Positions 20,767-32,493 are shown, counted from the stretch's first letter. The stretch is DNA of 34,952 nt from Candidatus Altimarinota bacterium (GCA_008015855.1 SSGK01000012.1:1-34952), one strand, 5' to 3'. Program-made: numbers and translations. The notes: generated by a model from the sequence alone, not told the origin.

Positions 20767-23700
20767 ATGAAAAAAATATTTCAGTACTTTCTTGTTTTTA
20801 TTTGATTTATATCTGTAATTACATTAGGGGTGTATGCTCTTGATGTTCAGTCAAAGACGCTTACAACCGTTGTATCAGACGGTTATTATAGGGAAGGAAG
20901 CTCTTGGCGTTTTATAGTTTCTGAACCAAGACCATTTCTTGGGATTATTCCAGTTCAGGTAACAAAGAATTGTACTGATTTAAAGGATGTTGCATGTGCA
21001 TTACTCGATATTGATGCTATTCAAAAGAGTATAAAAATCAATTGACTTATTCAGAAGGAGCTCCCTAAGGGGATATCTGCTTCCCTTACGAATACCTATA
21101 CATTTATTTTGAATATTTTCCCTGAAGCAAATATTCGTGATGGTGATGAAATTCATGTAGATGTTGGAATTTATAACTCTCTTCAGAAAACAGGATACAA
21201 ATTAGCCCAAGATATAATTCTTGTGTACCGTAAAAATGATCCGATTCTTACAATTGATTCCATTTGAATACCGAAAAACAAAGAATATAGAGTAGTTGCT
21301 GAAGGTTTTCGTTCAACCAATATCCTTACAACGATAGATTTTTACACTCTACAAAGAAATGACCTTGGCCAGTGTAGTTTGGAATCTTCCAGGGATTTTC
21401 AGAATGCTTCTTTTGAAGTAACCGAGGCATTAAATGAAGGAATGAAATCAACTGCATACATTAAGATTCAATCACCAATTCAATATAATGCAGAATGTCT
21501 ATTTGCTTCAATAAATGGTGAAATGGCATTGGTGGAGAATATGACGATACCCGAGTTTACTGTATCTTGAGAGGTGTGAGTTCAGCTCTCCCCAGAACTT
21601 GATATGAAAACAGAGGTGACATTTTCATTCTCATCCCCCTTATTTATCGAGAGTGGTTCGGTAAATTCAGAAGAATTTATTGATAATCGAACGAAGGCAA
21701 AAGTTGAATTTTTGAAGCATCTTTCAATTTCTTCTTGAATTGAAGCAAAGATAGATGATTTGGTATTATATCCTAAGAAGGCAATACTTCTTTTACCACT
21801 TTTAGCTGATAAAAAATATTCATTTTCTCTTGATGAATTGGAAGATATATATGGTCAGATTACTTCTCTGGATTTTCCTGTGCAAGTAAAAAGAGAACCG
21901 TATCTTTCTGTAAAGACAAAAGAGCGATATCATACCTTCTCAAAACTGCAAAATCCTGAGTTCCAATTATATTCTTACTGAATAGGAACAGGATCTCAGG
22001 AGATTTCTGTTTGTCGAGTTTCTTTGGATAACTTTTCTCGTTTGGAACAGATATATGATGTTGGGAAGAAGGGTGATTCATGAATACTCTACAGTATTCT
22101 TTCTTCATCTTGATCAGGGGTATATGGTTGTGAAAAAACAATTCTTTCTATTCCAGAAGGAAGTTATTCATATAAATTCACGCTTCAAGATGTTCTAAAA
22201 AAGAAGGAAGTTGGTCAATATGTTCTCTTCTTTAGTAAGATCGAGGATATTACAAAGGCTCAAAACTTTGTAAAACCTATTCTATTCTCCATTTTAGATA
22301 CGAATATTGTCATGAAAGTATCACAAGAAGGTGATTCACTCTTTCTTGTAACGGATATCTATACCTGAAAACCGATGAAGGATCAGGAGATAATGGTATA
22401 TCAAAATATATCTCGTTCCGTTGAGAGAACGTGGAATTCTCAAAAAGGAATGTATGATCTAAAATATATTCCACTTGCGGAAAAAAGATTTTCGACATGA
22501 GTTTATATCTGAAAAACCAATAATGAAGGGTTTCTTCAGGTGAATCTAAAAAATTATATAAAAGATGGTGATCCATATAGTTTAACATTTGAAGATTGGT
22601 GGGGATCTCAAGAAGATGGATCATATCGTTCATTTGTGGCCGTTGTTCGATCTGACTCTCATTTTTGATTTGTAGTAAGTACCTGGAATGATGGAATCGC
22701 TCCTTGGAATTTTTGATTTGATACATCGGACACTCGTTATTATTATGGATCACTCCAGCGTTATAATGCATATATACATACAGATAGAATGCTGTATCTT
22801 CCTGGTGAAGAGGTATACATCCATGGAATATTGCGTGAAAATAATGGAAAATTAGTGGTTCCAAAGAATAAGAATTATACCGTTACGGTTACTGATTCAT
22901 TCTGAAAAACCCTTTCTTCTCAGGCTGTTCAGATAAATGAATTTGGAAGTTTCTCTGTAAAATCTTCATTACCAAAGGAGGCTGATATGGGAACTTATAC
23001 CGTTCAGCTGATTGGTGAAACTCCTGATACTTCTTATATTCCAGGGGGATATACTAACTTTCAGGTGGAAATTTTTAAAAATCCAACATTTCAAATTACG
23101 GTTGATGCTGAGTGAGTTGAACTCGATAATGGGATTATAACTGTTAAGAAAGAGGCAAATAAAGATGTTTCAAATTGGTGGTATGAGTCTGTTTACAATG
23201 GTGCATTTACTCTCAACGCAAAAGTGCTTGCACGATACTATAATGGAGCAATATTAAAGAATGCCAATTTTTCATATAAGATTTTAAGAAAAGAGTATTG
23301 GGGTGATAATTATTGGGCGGAATGTTTCTGGTGATGTTATTACGAATGAAATACAGAATTTTATACCGAATGAGTTTGAAGACTTGATGGGGATGGCTAT
23401 GGAATAATACGAACTCCTGTAGATTTTACTTCGTTTTATGCAGACTATAAATATATTATCGAGGTAACGGTAGTTGATCCACTTACCGGCGAGACTATTA
23501 CGAGCGCCTGAAATCTTATTGTAAAACTTCCCGCTGAAATAAAGGAATACAATCCAGCGAGTATTGCAAATGTTGTTCCTGATAGGAAATTTATTTCAGC
23601 TTGAGATGTATTTCGTGCTTGAATACGATTTAATGATACCCCATGGAAGCTTGGCTATAACAATAAATATGAATATAAGATTGTTGCAAAGCAGTATACA

Positions 23701-26700
23701 AATCGAATCATTCAGGATGTTCGATGAGTTTCTCGTTCTGTTTTAAAAGAAGAGGATACTGTTATTTCTTCTGGTGTTCTTACTTCAACTGGAAGATTAC
23801 TTACCCAATCAGGCATTCTTATTTTTACTGGTAAATATCAAAATTCAGGGGAGTATAATCTGGTTATTCAACCGATTTGATATTCTGGATCTGATGAAAC
23901 AAGAATATCTCGCACAGCCTTTTACGTGTATGGAACCGGAAATGCAAAAAATCCTATTATTGATGATAATAAGATACATGTATTTACCGAAAAGCCAGTA
24001 TATAAGCTCGGAGAAACATGAAAGATTCTTGTTCGACTTCCATTTAATCAAGGGAAGATATTGCTTACAACTGAGAAATGAGGGGTTATTGATAAAAAAT
24101 ATATCGATGTTACATCCAATCTCTTTATTCATGAATTTCAGGTTGATGAATCATATTTCCCAAATGCATACATAAGTGTTGTTGCTTTAGAGACTATTTC
24201 AAATTGAGATTCAAAAACAATTACAAGAAATCCAACCTATAGAGTAGGTTATGCTGAAGTGGTGGTTGATCAATCAGAGAAACTTGGAACTATTGCGATA
24301 TCTCCGGATAAAAATGATTATAAGGTAGGGGAAAATGTTAATATATCTCTTGCTCTCAAGAATAAAAAGTGAGAGGGGATAAAAGGAGAATTTGCTGTTA
24401 TGGTGATTGATGATAGTCTTATCTCTCTTCTTGGTAATATTGACCTTGATATTTTGCCAAAGTTTTATCAAAAAGTTGGACTTTGAATCCATACCGCACT
24501 TTCACTCTTGTGAATGGAAGAGAACTTTTATTTTTCTCGTAAATGAATTGCTGGTGGAAGTGGAGGAAAATGATGAGATTGAATTGTTTCAACGAGAACA
24601 ATCTTTAAAAATACAGCATACTATAATCCATCTGTTATTACTGATGAGAAGTGATATGCAAAAGTAAATTTTACACTTCCAGATAATATAACAAACTACC
24701 GAATTATTGTTATTGCCAATACGAAGGATTCAACTTTTGCAGTTGGCGAAAAGATGATTCATGTTCGTAAGGATATTGTTGCCACAGCACATGCACCGTA
24801 TATTGTGAGAAATGGTGATAGATTTGTTGTATCTGCTTCTATTTTTAATAACACGAAGACCATTCAATCACTTATTGTTGCCTTTGAAGCAAATCCTCTT
24901 GATATACAAGGATCGAATGAGCAGAAAATAACTCTCGAACCTGGAAAGACATTATCAGTAGATTTTCCAGCATCAGTAGATAAAAAATCAAAGGCAGTAA
25001 AACTTTCATATGTCATTCGAGTGAAAAATATGAGCTGAATAACCCTTGATGCCATTGAACAAAAAATTGATTATGTACTTGATCCAATTCTTATAGAGCG
25101 TTATCAGCAAAACATCATTCTTACAGGATCTAAAATCATTCCTATTCCACTTGATAAATCGAATGTAAATGAGAATCAGAGTACATTTTCGCTTCGAATA
25201 AGTCCAACATTTCTCCCTTCCATGGAAGATGTTCTTCAATCACTCAAAATGTACCCATATGGTTGTATAGAACAAACGACTTCTTCAACTTTGCCGAATG
25301 CACTTCTTCTCGCAGTATCGAATCTCATAGATACGACAAAATTTTCACCTGAGGATTTAAGAGCAAATGTGGCAGCATGAGTTAAAAGAATTGCATGAAT
25401 GCAAACAGATATTGGTGGATTTTCATATTGGCCAGGAGATACTGTTACAAACTCTCAAATAACTCCTTATGTAGTAAGAAGTCTTATTGCCATGAGTGAA
25501 TTGTGAGCCGATGTTCCAAGAGAAATAATTGACCGCTCTATGAGTTATTTGGAGTCGAATATTTCTGCATATGCTGATAATAATGAAAAGGCAGAACTTT
25601 TTTGGACACTTGCACGAGCGAAAAATAATAAGGCAAAAGTGGTAGCGGATTCGATTGATTCAAATACACTTACGCTTCATTCCTTGTTAGCTTATACATA
25701 TGGAATGCACTATCTCGATCAACAAAAAATTATAAAATTTGATATTCGTTTGATTGATAGAATCCGTGCAGAATTAAAGAAAACAAAACAAAGTGAGTAT
25801 AATTGGTATTATTGGGATCTTCTTGCTGATAAAGCTCTTTTTGCAAGTCTTCTTATAGATAGAACGGGCTATTTTAATGAGGCAGAAGGGATACTTCGTG
25901 AACTTGCGAAAAATGATTGGGATAGTTACTATTATTCGACACAAACGAAGTATCAGGTGTTCCTCGCGTTTTTTAAACACGCACAGAAGATAAAGCAACT
26001 TCCAACCACTGAGGTAACCGTGAAGTATGGTGCATATCAGTGAGTGCTTACTATTTGAGGAAATAAATTGGTACATTCTCTTGAGGTTCCATTTGCTGAT
26101 ATTGGAAATGAATTAAATTTTTCATTTCGATCACAGTATCCAATATATGCAAATATTACCCATTCTCTTTATCCAGCTGACCCATATGCTATTACCAAGA
26201 AGGATAATGGTGTTAAGATTTCCCGTACTCTCTTCTCGGTTGATGAGGAAGCATGAGTGTTTGTGAGTGGAGAAGGGACATATAATCAAGAAATTCAATA
26301 CCTTCATGTTACCCCTGTAAATGATAAGGTGATTCATAAGTGAAAACTTTATAAAGTGGTTATCGAGGCGAATATTCCAACAAAGAAGGATATGAACTGG
26401 ACAAATTTTGTTCTTGAAGATTTCTTTCCTGGTTGATTCCGACCAATTAATAAGGTATTTCATTCCGCAGATTCTCTTCTTGGTGCGACTTCCAATATGT
26501 TCTATTCTACCCAAAATAAAATAGATAGAATACTCGCACATGCTCCTTGGTGATATGGTGATAGCGTGCACTATGAGTATTATTTCCGTCCAGAGTTTGA
26601 AGGAAATTTTATATGGCCTCCTGCTACTGGTTATTTCATGTATAATCCATCTATTATGTGATTTACAGAGTATGAATCACTGACAGTAAAAAAGAATTAG
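20767..26700 (+). CDS. Bacterial alpha-2-macroglobulin with thioester (YfhM/MagD-like)
   Basis: 1977 residues from ATG 20767 to TAG 26698-26700. Residues 1-24 are a signal peptide ending VYA-LD; there is no lipobox Cys, unlike Enterobacteria-type lipoproteins. A long run of beta-rich macroglobulin domains follows, including DRMLYLPGEEVYIHG near 672 and FTEKPVYKLGET near 1074. A Gly-rich segment GIAGGSGGKGGDG starts near 1260. The typical TAYYNPSVITDEKGYAKV block follows. The thioester motif is PYGCIEQTT with Cys1500 and Gln1503. The alpha-helical thioester domain comes next, and a receptor-binding-like C-terminus contains LEDFFPGGFRPINK. These proteins trap attacking proteases, and the thioester binds the target covalently. 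No pbpC lies next to it, although the two are often paired in other bacteria. Protection of the cell surface from proteases is inferred. Confidence 0.93.
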
Positions 26701-26712
26701 TCGTGAACTTTT

Positions 26713-26743
26713 TTGACATCTTTTTGAAACCAATTAGTATGTA
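26713..26743 (+). promoter_or_regulatory. Possible promoter of nrdR
   Basis: A perfect -35 TTGACA (26713-26718) lies in the 60-bp gap before nrdR. The best -10 is TATGTA (26738-26743) at a long 19-bp spacing, so strength is uncertain. Confidence 0.4.
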
Positions 26744-26760
26744 TCTATAACTTTTTTTAT

Positions 26761-27207
26761 ATGAAATGTCCAAAGTGTAAAAATCTTGATACAAAGGTAA
26801 TTGATTCTCGTATGACAGAGGATTGAAAGGCAGTAAGAAGAAGACGAGAATGTGAAAAATGCTGAGCTCGTTTTACAACATTTGAACGACTTGAATTCGT
26901 TTCATTTATGGTTACTAAGTCTTCTGGTGAATCGGAACAATATGATCGGACGAAGGTAGTAAATTCTATGATGAAGGCATTGGTAAAGAGAAAATTCAAT
27001 CCAGATAAGATAGAGCAGATAATAAATACCCTTGAAACTGATTGGGCTCAAAACAAACAAGGGATCACTTCAAAGCGAATTGGACGTGATATTCTGCGAA
27101 AGCTTCGAGACTTGGATGAAGTTGCCTTTCTTCGGTATGCATCAATCTATCATAACCATGAAAATGTAGCAGAATTTATTAAATTTCTTGAGGAAGAATT
27201 GTGATAA
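26761..27207 (+). CDS. nrdR: Transcriptional repressor NrdR
   Basis: 148 residues, the family length. An N-terminal zinc ribbon is formed by Cys3, Cys6, Cys31 and Cys34 (MKCPKC and CEKCGARFTTFER) with the VIDSR and RRRREC signatures. An ATP-cone domain follows from about residue 46. NrdR senses ATP/dATP and represses ribonucleotide reductase genes at NrdR boxes; none of those targets are in this window. Gly22 and Gly35 are UGA. The gene ends TTG-TGA-TAA: the UGA is read as a final Gly and TAA is the stop. The GTG start of the next gene overlaps this end by 7 bp. Confidence 0.96.
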
Positions 27208-28205
27208 AACAATCGTCGGATACATTACATCAAACAATCACTATTATTAATCTCTCTAATACAAAACTTCAGGGTGATTATATTTCATATGAGCTTCTGC
27301 AAACCATTACCCAAACAATTGAAAAATGATGAAAGGTTCTCCTTTTTTTCAATAGAAGAGGGGAATATAGGAGCATCTCATGTCCTGATTGTTCGAACCG
27401 ATTATTATGCCCCTATTGTAATATCCCTCTTTCCTATCATTCATTTCCCTCTAAGAAGTGTATTTGTCACCAGTGTAACTATATAGAGCCCTTTCATCCG
27501 ACGTGTAAAAAGTGTGGATCCAATACAATGATTTTCTCTTGAGTTGGTATTCAGAAAATTGAGGAAATTCTTGTTCGTCATTTTCCATGAAAATCTATTC
27601 TCCGAGTAGATTCAGATGCTCTGATACATGATTCTCAGTTACTAAGCTCTATTGATTCTTCTGATATTATTCTCGGAACAACCCTTGCCACCTCCCTTAT
27701 TCATAAGGATATTCAATTGGTTGCAAGTCTTCTCTTTGAAAGTGAATTCTCTATTCCTGAATATACCATAGAAGAAGATGTTTATATACGCGCAAATTTT
27801 TATATTCGACAAGGGATTCCATTTTTTATTCAAACTTTTATACCATCGCATCCCTTATTGGATATGATACTTAATGGAAACTATAAGGAGTATATGAAGT
27901 ATTTAATGAATGAAAGAAAGAGCTTCTGATATCCTCCATTTTGAAAACTTCTTTATATTTGGGTGAAAGATTCAAAAAAAGAGAAGGTCCAAGATATTAT
28001 TTATAAACTCGCCAACAAGCTCGATATTCTTCAGACTGAACATAACTTCTCTCTCTTCTTTTCGTATGATAAGGATATATGGGATCGATATATGGATGAG
28101 TGGCGACAGAAAATTGTTATTAAATGACCTGATGCTGAAAAAATGCTTACTTTTTTCCACTCAGAAATTATTAAAAATCGAAATGTCTTTCTGGAACGAA
28201 AATAA
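27201..28205 (+). CDS. Half-length PriA-like protein (zinc-binding and C-terminal helicase part)
   Basis: 334 residues against about 730 for PriA. FFNRRGEYRSISC (residues 49-61) opens the match. A zinc-binding segment with CPDC (61-64), CPYC (70-73), CHQC (89-92) and CKKC (102-105) follows, then GVGIQKIEEILVRHFPGKSILRVDSD, which corresponds to the start of the second helicase lobe. NERKSFGYPPFGKL matches the ERxxxxYPPF motif near the PriA C-terminus. Missing are the N-terminal 3'-DNA-binding domain, the whole first RecA lobe with Walker A/B, and a recognisable AGRAGR-type motif VI. It therefore cannot be an ATP-driven helicase by itself. It may keep the SSB, PriB or DNA-binding role of the zinc domain. 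GTG start overlaps nrdR, and GAGGA upstream is one of the few Shine-Dalgarno-like sites here. Confidence 0.85.
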
Positions 28206-28231
28206 CAACCTGGTTCGGTTGTTATTTTTTT
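28201..28231. terminator. Terminator between the PriA-like gene and the RNA methyltransferase gene
   Basis: Arms aataacaacc (28201-28210) and ggttgttatt (28217-28226) enclose a 6-nt loop and run into seven T. The stem overlaps the TAA of the PriA-like gene. On the minus strand the same stem has a shorter T run, so it may also serve the converging methyltransferase gene. Confidence 0.85.
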
Positions 28232-28288
28232 ATTGTTCTGAGTAACCATCCTGCTTGACCGAGCTGGATACAGAAATGGTATCATAAG

Positions 28289-28774
28289 TTATGATATTTC
28301 TCAATTCTTTTGCCTTGCAAAATATCAAATATAGTACATGACTATTCCAGCAGTCACCGATACATTGAGTGATTGTTTTATTCCCTGCATTGGAAGCTCG
28401 AAAATAACATCCGATAAATCTAATAAATCCTTTGATACTCCGTTTATTTCGTTTCCCATGATGATACAAATATTCTTTGAATTATCCTCAAGGTATTTTT
28501 GAATATTTCCTGTACTTGAAGTAGCTTGTTCGATGCTTATAATGAGAGTACCTTCTTTCTTGAGTGTGCTAATTATTTCTCGAGGGTCCTCATAGTATTC
28601 CCATAGAACAGATTTTTCAGCTCATAGTGCTGTTTTTGCTATTTCTTTTCTCGGGGGAGTTGGAGTATATCCTGTGAGGAATATTTTTTCAAATCAGGCA
28701 CCATCTGCGGTGCGAAATATTGATCCAACGTTATGGAGTGATCGAATATTGTCTAAAAGTATAGAGTATTTCAT
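28289..28774 (-). CDS. SpoU/TrmH-family RNA 2'-O-ribose methyltransferase
   Basis: 161 residues, which is only the catalytic SPOUT domain with no N-terminal substrate domain. Motif 1 is LDNIRSLHNVGSIFRTADGAG (its final Gly is UGA), motif 2 is IIMGNEINGVS and motif 3 is QSLNVSVTAGIVMYY. These form the trefoil-knot S-adenosylmethionine site. The enzyme methylates a ribose 2'-OH in tRNA or rRNA; the exact nucleotide cannot be told. The ATG starts 5 bp after the dnaJ stop on the same strand, so the two form an operon. Both genes of this pair share the identical start context attcccATGaaa. Confidence 0.9.
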
Positions 28775-28779
28775 GGGAA

Positions 28780-29454
28780 TTAGAGTTGGTATCGAATAGC
28801 TTCCAGCATTGGTTTGATATTTTCCGGAATGGTTTTTGGCATTTTTGCATCCACAATAACATACATATCTCCGGTTTTTCCATGACTGGTCCGTCATTTT
28901 CCTGTTATCTTAAATTTTGTCCCTGGTTTCGTTCCTGATTTAATCTTGAGAGTAAGATGTTTTCAATACACTGTTTTTACAGAAACAGATGTGTCAAAGA
29001 GAAAGTCTAAGAAGGGGATTTCAATGGTCTCTACTACATCAAGGGATTCAGAAACTTCTTCTTGTTTTCCTGTTTTTTGATTGCTTCGTGTATTTCCTTG
29101 AGAAAAAAAGTCGCTAAAATCAAATCCTCCCATTCATTGCGTTCTTCCTGTTCCTCAAAAGATATCTCAAAAATCAAATCCTCCCATCCCACTTCATCCG
29201 AATGGATTTCCTCATCCCATTCATCCAAATGGGTTTCAATCTGCCGATCAGAATTGGTCATAGTTTTTTCGTTTTTTTGAATCCCCCAGTGTTTGATAGG
29301 CTTCATTGATTTCTTTAAATTTCGCTTCAGCTTTTTTATCATCCTTGTTTCTATCAGGATGATATTGCATTGCGAGTTTTTTATAGGCCTTTTTTATATC
29401 TGCTTCACTCGCATTTTTTTCGATTCCAAGTATGGAATAATAGTCTTTTTTCAT
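28780..29454 (-). CDS. dnaJ: Compact class B J-domain co-chaperone (DnaJ/CbpA-like)
   Basis: 224 residues from ATG 29454; an upstream ATG at 29499 is less likely because the family begins MKKDYYxIL. The J domain has HPD at His32-Asp34 and a DSKKRKNYDQF end. A Gly/Phe-rich linker (about 69-107) follows, encoded by 29134-29250, in which 8 of 17 glycines are UGA. There is no CxxCxGxG zinc finger, which makes it class B. The client-binding part appears to be about 115 residues with KTVYGKHLTLKIKSGTKPG and HGKTGDMYVIV, enough for roughly one beta-barrel domain rather than the two of full-length DnaJ. It stimulates DnaK ATPase and delivers clients; dnaK is not in the window. Confidence 0.92.
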
Positions 29455-29517
29455 GGGAATAATTGATGAATTGAGTTCATATTTTATGAAAAATTTCACA
29501 CCTGTAAAGGGTCTCTA

Positions 29518-29544
29518 TTGATTATTTTTTGTTTTAGATATGAT
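29518..29544 (+). promoter_or_regulatory. Possible promoter of uvrC giving a leaderless transcript
   Basis: TTGATT (29518-29523) and TATGAT (29539-29544) are 15 bp apart, a short spacing. If the -10 is right, transcription starts near 29551, within a few bases of the uvrC ATG at 29553. Confidence 0.35.
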
Positions 29545-29552
29545 GGATTGTG

Positions 29553-31448
29553 ATGAAAAAAGAAAAAAATGAACATATTGAGAAAATTCTTTCAACACTT
29601 CCCACTTCTCCATGAGTATATCAGATGAAGGATAGCAAAGGAGGTGTTTTATACGTAGGGAAAAGTGTTAATCTTAAATCGAGAGTTTCCTCTTATTTTC
29701 GTGAAAATGCTGATTTGAATCCAGCAAAAAAACAAATGGTTACGAAGGTGAGGGATATTGAGATTATTATCTGCCAGACAGAAGTAGAAGCGCTGGTACT
29801 TGAGACCAATCTTATAAAACATCTTTCTCCAAAATATAATATTCTTATGAAGGATGATAAGAATCTCACCTATATAAAAATTACTTCATGAATTATTCCA
29901 GAGATTCTAAAGTCTCGTAAAAAAATCAATGATGGTTGAGTATACTACTGACCCTATACACAATGAGCTGATATACATGAGAATATTAAAAATCTTAAGC
30001 GAATATTTAAGATTCGAAATTGCAAGCTTTTATTTCAAAAGCAATGAAAAGATTTTTCTATCTTTTGAGCAGCGAAGAAGGGTATTCCGTGTATGGATTA
30101 TTATATTGGAATTTGCCCTGGTCCTTGTCAGTGAACGGATGATACCATTCAGGAGCATGCCGATAATGTTATGAACCTCAGAAAGTTTCTTGATGGAGGA
30201 AATAAAGAAATAATTTCTCGATTGGAATCAAAAATGAGGGATTATGCGAAAAATCTTGAGTTCGAAAAGGCGGGGAAACTAAAAAGTCAGATAGATGCTA
30301 TGAAAGTTCTTTCAGAAAGACAGATAGCTCGTGATGTTCTCCCTTGAAATCATGATATACTGGCGATTTTACAGAATTATGGAAAGGTATTTGTTTGACT
30401 CTTGCAGATTCGTTCTGGAAAAATGATTGGGGTCTTTCGAACATCGATTGAATTGAATGGGGAAGAATATGATAGAATTATTGTTCAGTTTCTTGCGAGG
30501 CAATACATGGAAGGTGAAACAGATTATCCGGATAATCTGTTTATCACTGAAGATATTCAGGATCCATCCTTAATTGCATTCTTTCATGATAAAAATATTA
30601 CACTCAAATCAGCGGATATTTGAGTTCAAAAGGAACTCTATGATTTTACGATGAATCAGGTTCGAGAATATGCATATAAATCAGAACTTCAAAGCTTAGA
30701 ACAAAAGACTCTGACACGAGAGCATATGACCTCGATTCTAACTGAGCTATGATACGTTGTTCCAAAAAAATGAGAAATTCATTTTGAATGCTACGATATA
30801 TCTCATACTCATGGGCAGTTTACTATCGCCTCACGTGTTCATATGTTAAATGGAAAGATGGAGAATTCTCTCTATAGAAAGTATAAAATTAAGACACTTG
30901 CCGCCTGAGATATTGATGACTTTGCTTCTCATAAGGAGGTAATGGAACGAAGAACTATAGAGGGCTTAACCGAATGAAATTTTCCAAATCTTATCCTGAT
31001 TGATGGAGGAAAATGACAACTTTCATCCGCACTCCAATGAGCAAAAGAATGAGCTTATAAATATTCACTGGAGCAGTGACTTGATATTAATGAGGTTATG
31101 CTTCGTCTTCCTTCCTTTGCGAGCATTGCGAAACGGGAAGAAGAAATATTTGTTCCTCATAAAAAGGAATCTATTCTTTTTGGAAAATGAACTCCTGAAT
31201 TAATGATACTTCAGAAACTTCGAGATGAATCTCATCGATTTGCAATTACCGCTAACCGTTCATCGAGAACAAAAGCCATGAAGAAAAATATTCTGGAAGA
31301 AATCCCAGGTAGATGACCAATAACAAGAAAAAAACTCCTTCGAATTGCAGGAAGTATCGAGAATCTGTCTTCTCTTTCATATGAAGAGATTATGAAGGTG
31401 TGCACTGCATCTCAATATATCTCCCTTCGCGAACATTGAATTATTTAA
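29553..31448 (+). CDS. uvrC: Excinuclease ABC subunit UvrC
   Basis: 631 residues, near the usual 600-620. The GIY-YIG nuclease domain opens with PGVYQMKD (Gly21 is UGA) and VLYVGKSVNLKSR and makes the 3' incision. A Cys cluster (IRNC, then CMDYYIGICPGPC) keeps the family's middle-domain cysteines. The UVR motif is LEFEKAGKLKSQIDAM, the contact to UvrB. The RNase H-like domain shows ECYDISHTHG and LILIDGGKGQ and makes the 5' incision. A C-terminal helix-hairpin-helix includes EIPGRGPITRKKLLRIAG. It acts with UvrA and UvrB in nucleotide excision repair; neither is in this window. The start is the first ATG of the frame; a GTG lies directly before it. The next gene starts 11 bp after the stop. 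Confidence 0.97.
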
Positions 31449-31459
31449 TCTCCATTTTT

Positions 31460-32419
31460 ATGTATATCCTTGCTTTTGAAACATCATGTGATGATACATC
31501 CGTAGCATTGTTTCAAGATACTACCTGTATAGCTCTTTCTACGCGAACACAGATTGAACATGAAATCACTTGAGGGGTAGTACCAGAGGTGGCTGCACGC
31601 CTCCATGCAAATGCTATTTTTCCATGTATTGAGGATGTTGTAAGGGATGCAGGAATATGATTGGATTGAATTGATTATATCGCATGCACAAAACAACCAG
31701 GACTTCTTCCATCACTTTTAACTGGTATGACGGTTGCTAAGACGCTCGCAAATTCTCTCGACAAACCGCTTATTTGGGTAGACCATATTGAGTGACATAT
31801 TTTTGCTAATCTACTTGAGAGAAGTGAAAGTGAGATACCATTTCCGAGTATTGTCCTTACAGTATCTGGAGGACACAATGAACTCTATATTTGGAAGTCA
31901 TTGTTTGATATGGAGAAAATCTGAGAAACCCTTGATGATGCTGCATGAGAAGCCTTTGATAAGGTTGCAAAGATGCTCGGGTGCTGATTCCCTGGTGGTC
32001 CTATTATTGCGAAGCTTGCACAATCAGAGACAACAGGCTATGAATGATTATTTCCAATTGTTACATTAGAAAAAGATTCCCTTAATTTTTCATTCTCATG
32101 ATTGAAAACTGCCGTAAAACGAGAAGTAGATAAGAAAATATATAGTGATTCAAAGATTGCCTTTGAGTTTGAAGAAGCAGTGATTCGAACACTGGTAAAG
32201 AAGCTTTTTTTGGCAGCAGAAAAACATAACATCAAAACTATTTGTCTTGCTGGATGAGTGAGTGCCAATAAAAAATTAAAAGATTGTATCTCTCATGAGG
32301 CAGAAAAACGAGGTATGCAATTTATTTCCCCAAAAAAGCCCGTATATTCTCAAGACAATGCTGCTATGATTGGAATCCGAGCATATTATGGAATTGTATC
32401 AGGGAGAGTGGACAATTAG
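31460..32419 (+). CDS. tsaD: tRNA N6-adenosine threonylcarbamoyltransferase TsaD
   Basis: 319 residues, slightly short of the usual 330-340. The N-terminus AFETSCDDTSVAL is the ASKHA nucleotide-binding start. Metal ligands are His109 and His113 in VDHIEGHIF (the Gly is UGA) and Asp299 in SQDNAAMIG. Other signatures are TVSGGHNELY, GEAFDKVAKMLG, GFPGGP, FSFSGLKTAVKR and AGGVSANKKL. TsaD transfers the threonylcarbamoyl group onto A37 of ANN-decoding tRNAs, which include the tRNA-Lys encoded in this window. TsaB, TsaC and TsaE partners are not in the window. It lies 11 bp behind uvrC and is probably co-transcribed. Confidence 0.97.
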
Positions 32420-32493
32420 GTCCAGTCAAGGGTTTTTCATTTGATTTCCATGTATTTTCTCATAAGCTCTTCGTGTATTTTTTAAATTATTAT

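Noticed and set aside
22310..22864. 184-codon minus-strand frame inside the macroglobulin gene
   Set aside because: It lies antisense to conserved macroglobulin domains and has a His/Tyr-rich composition typical of shadow frames in AT-rich DNA.
28694..28897. A small minus-strand protein starting upstream of the SpoU gene (67 codons)
   Set aside because: It is the SpoU frame extended upstream through the end of dnaJ. The ATG at 28774 gives the family start and a clean 5-bp gap after the dnaJ stop.
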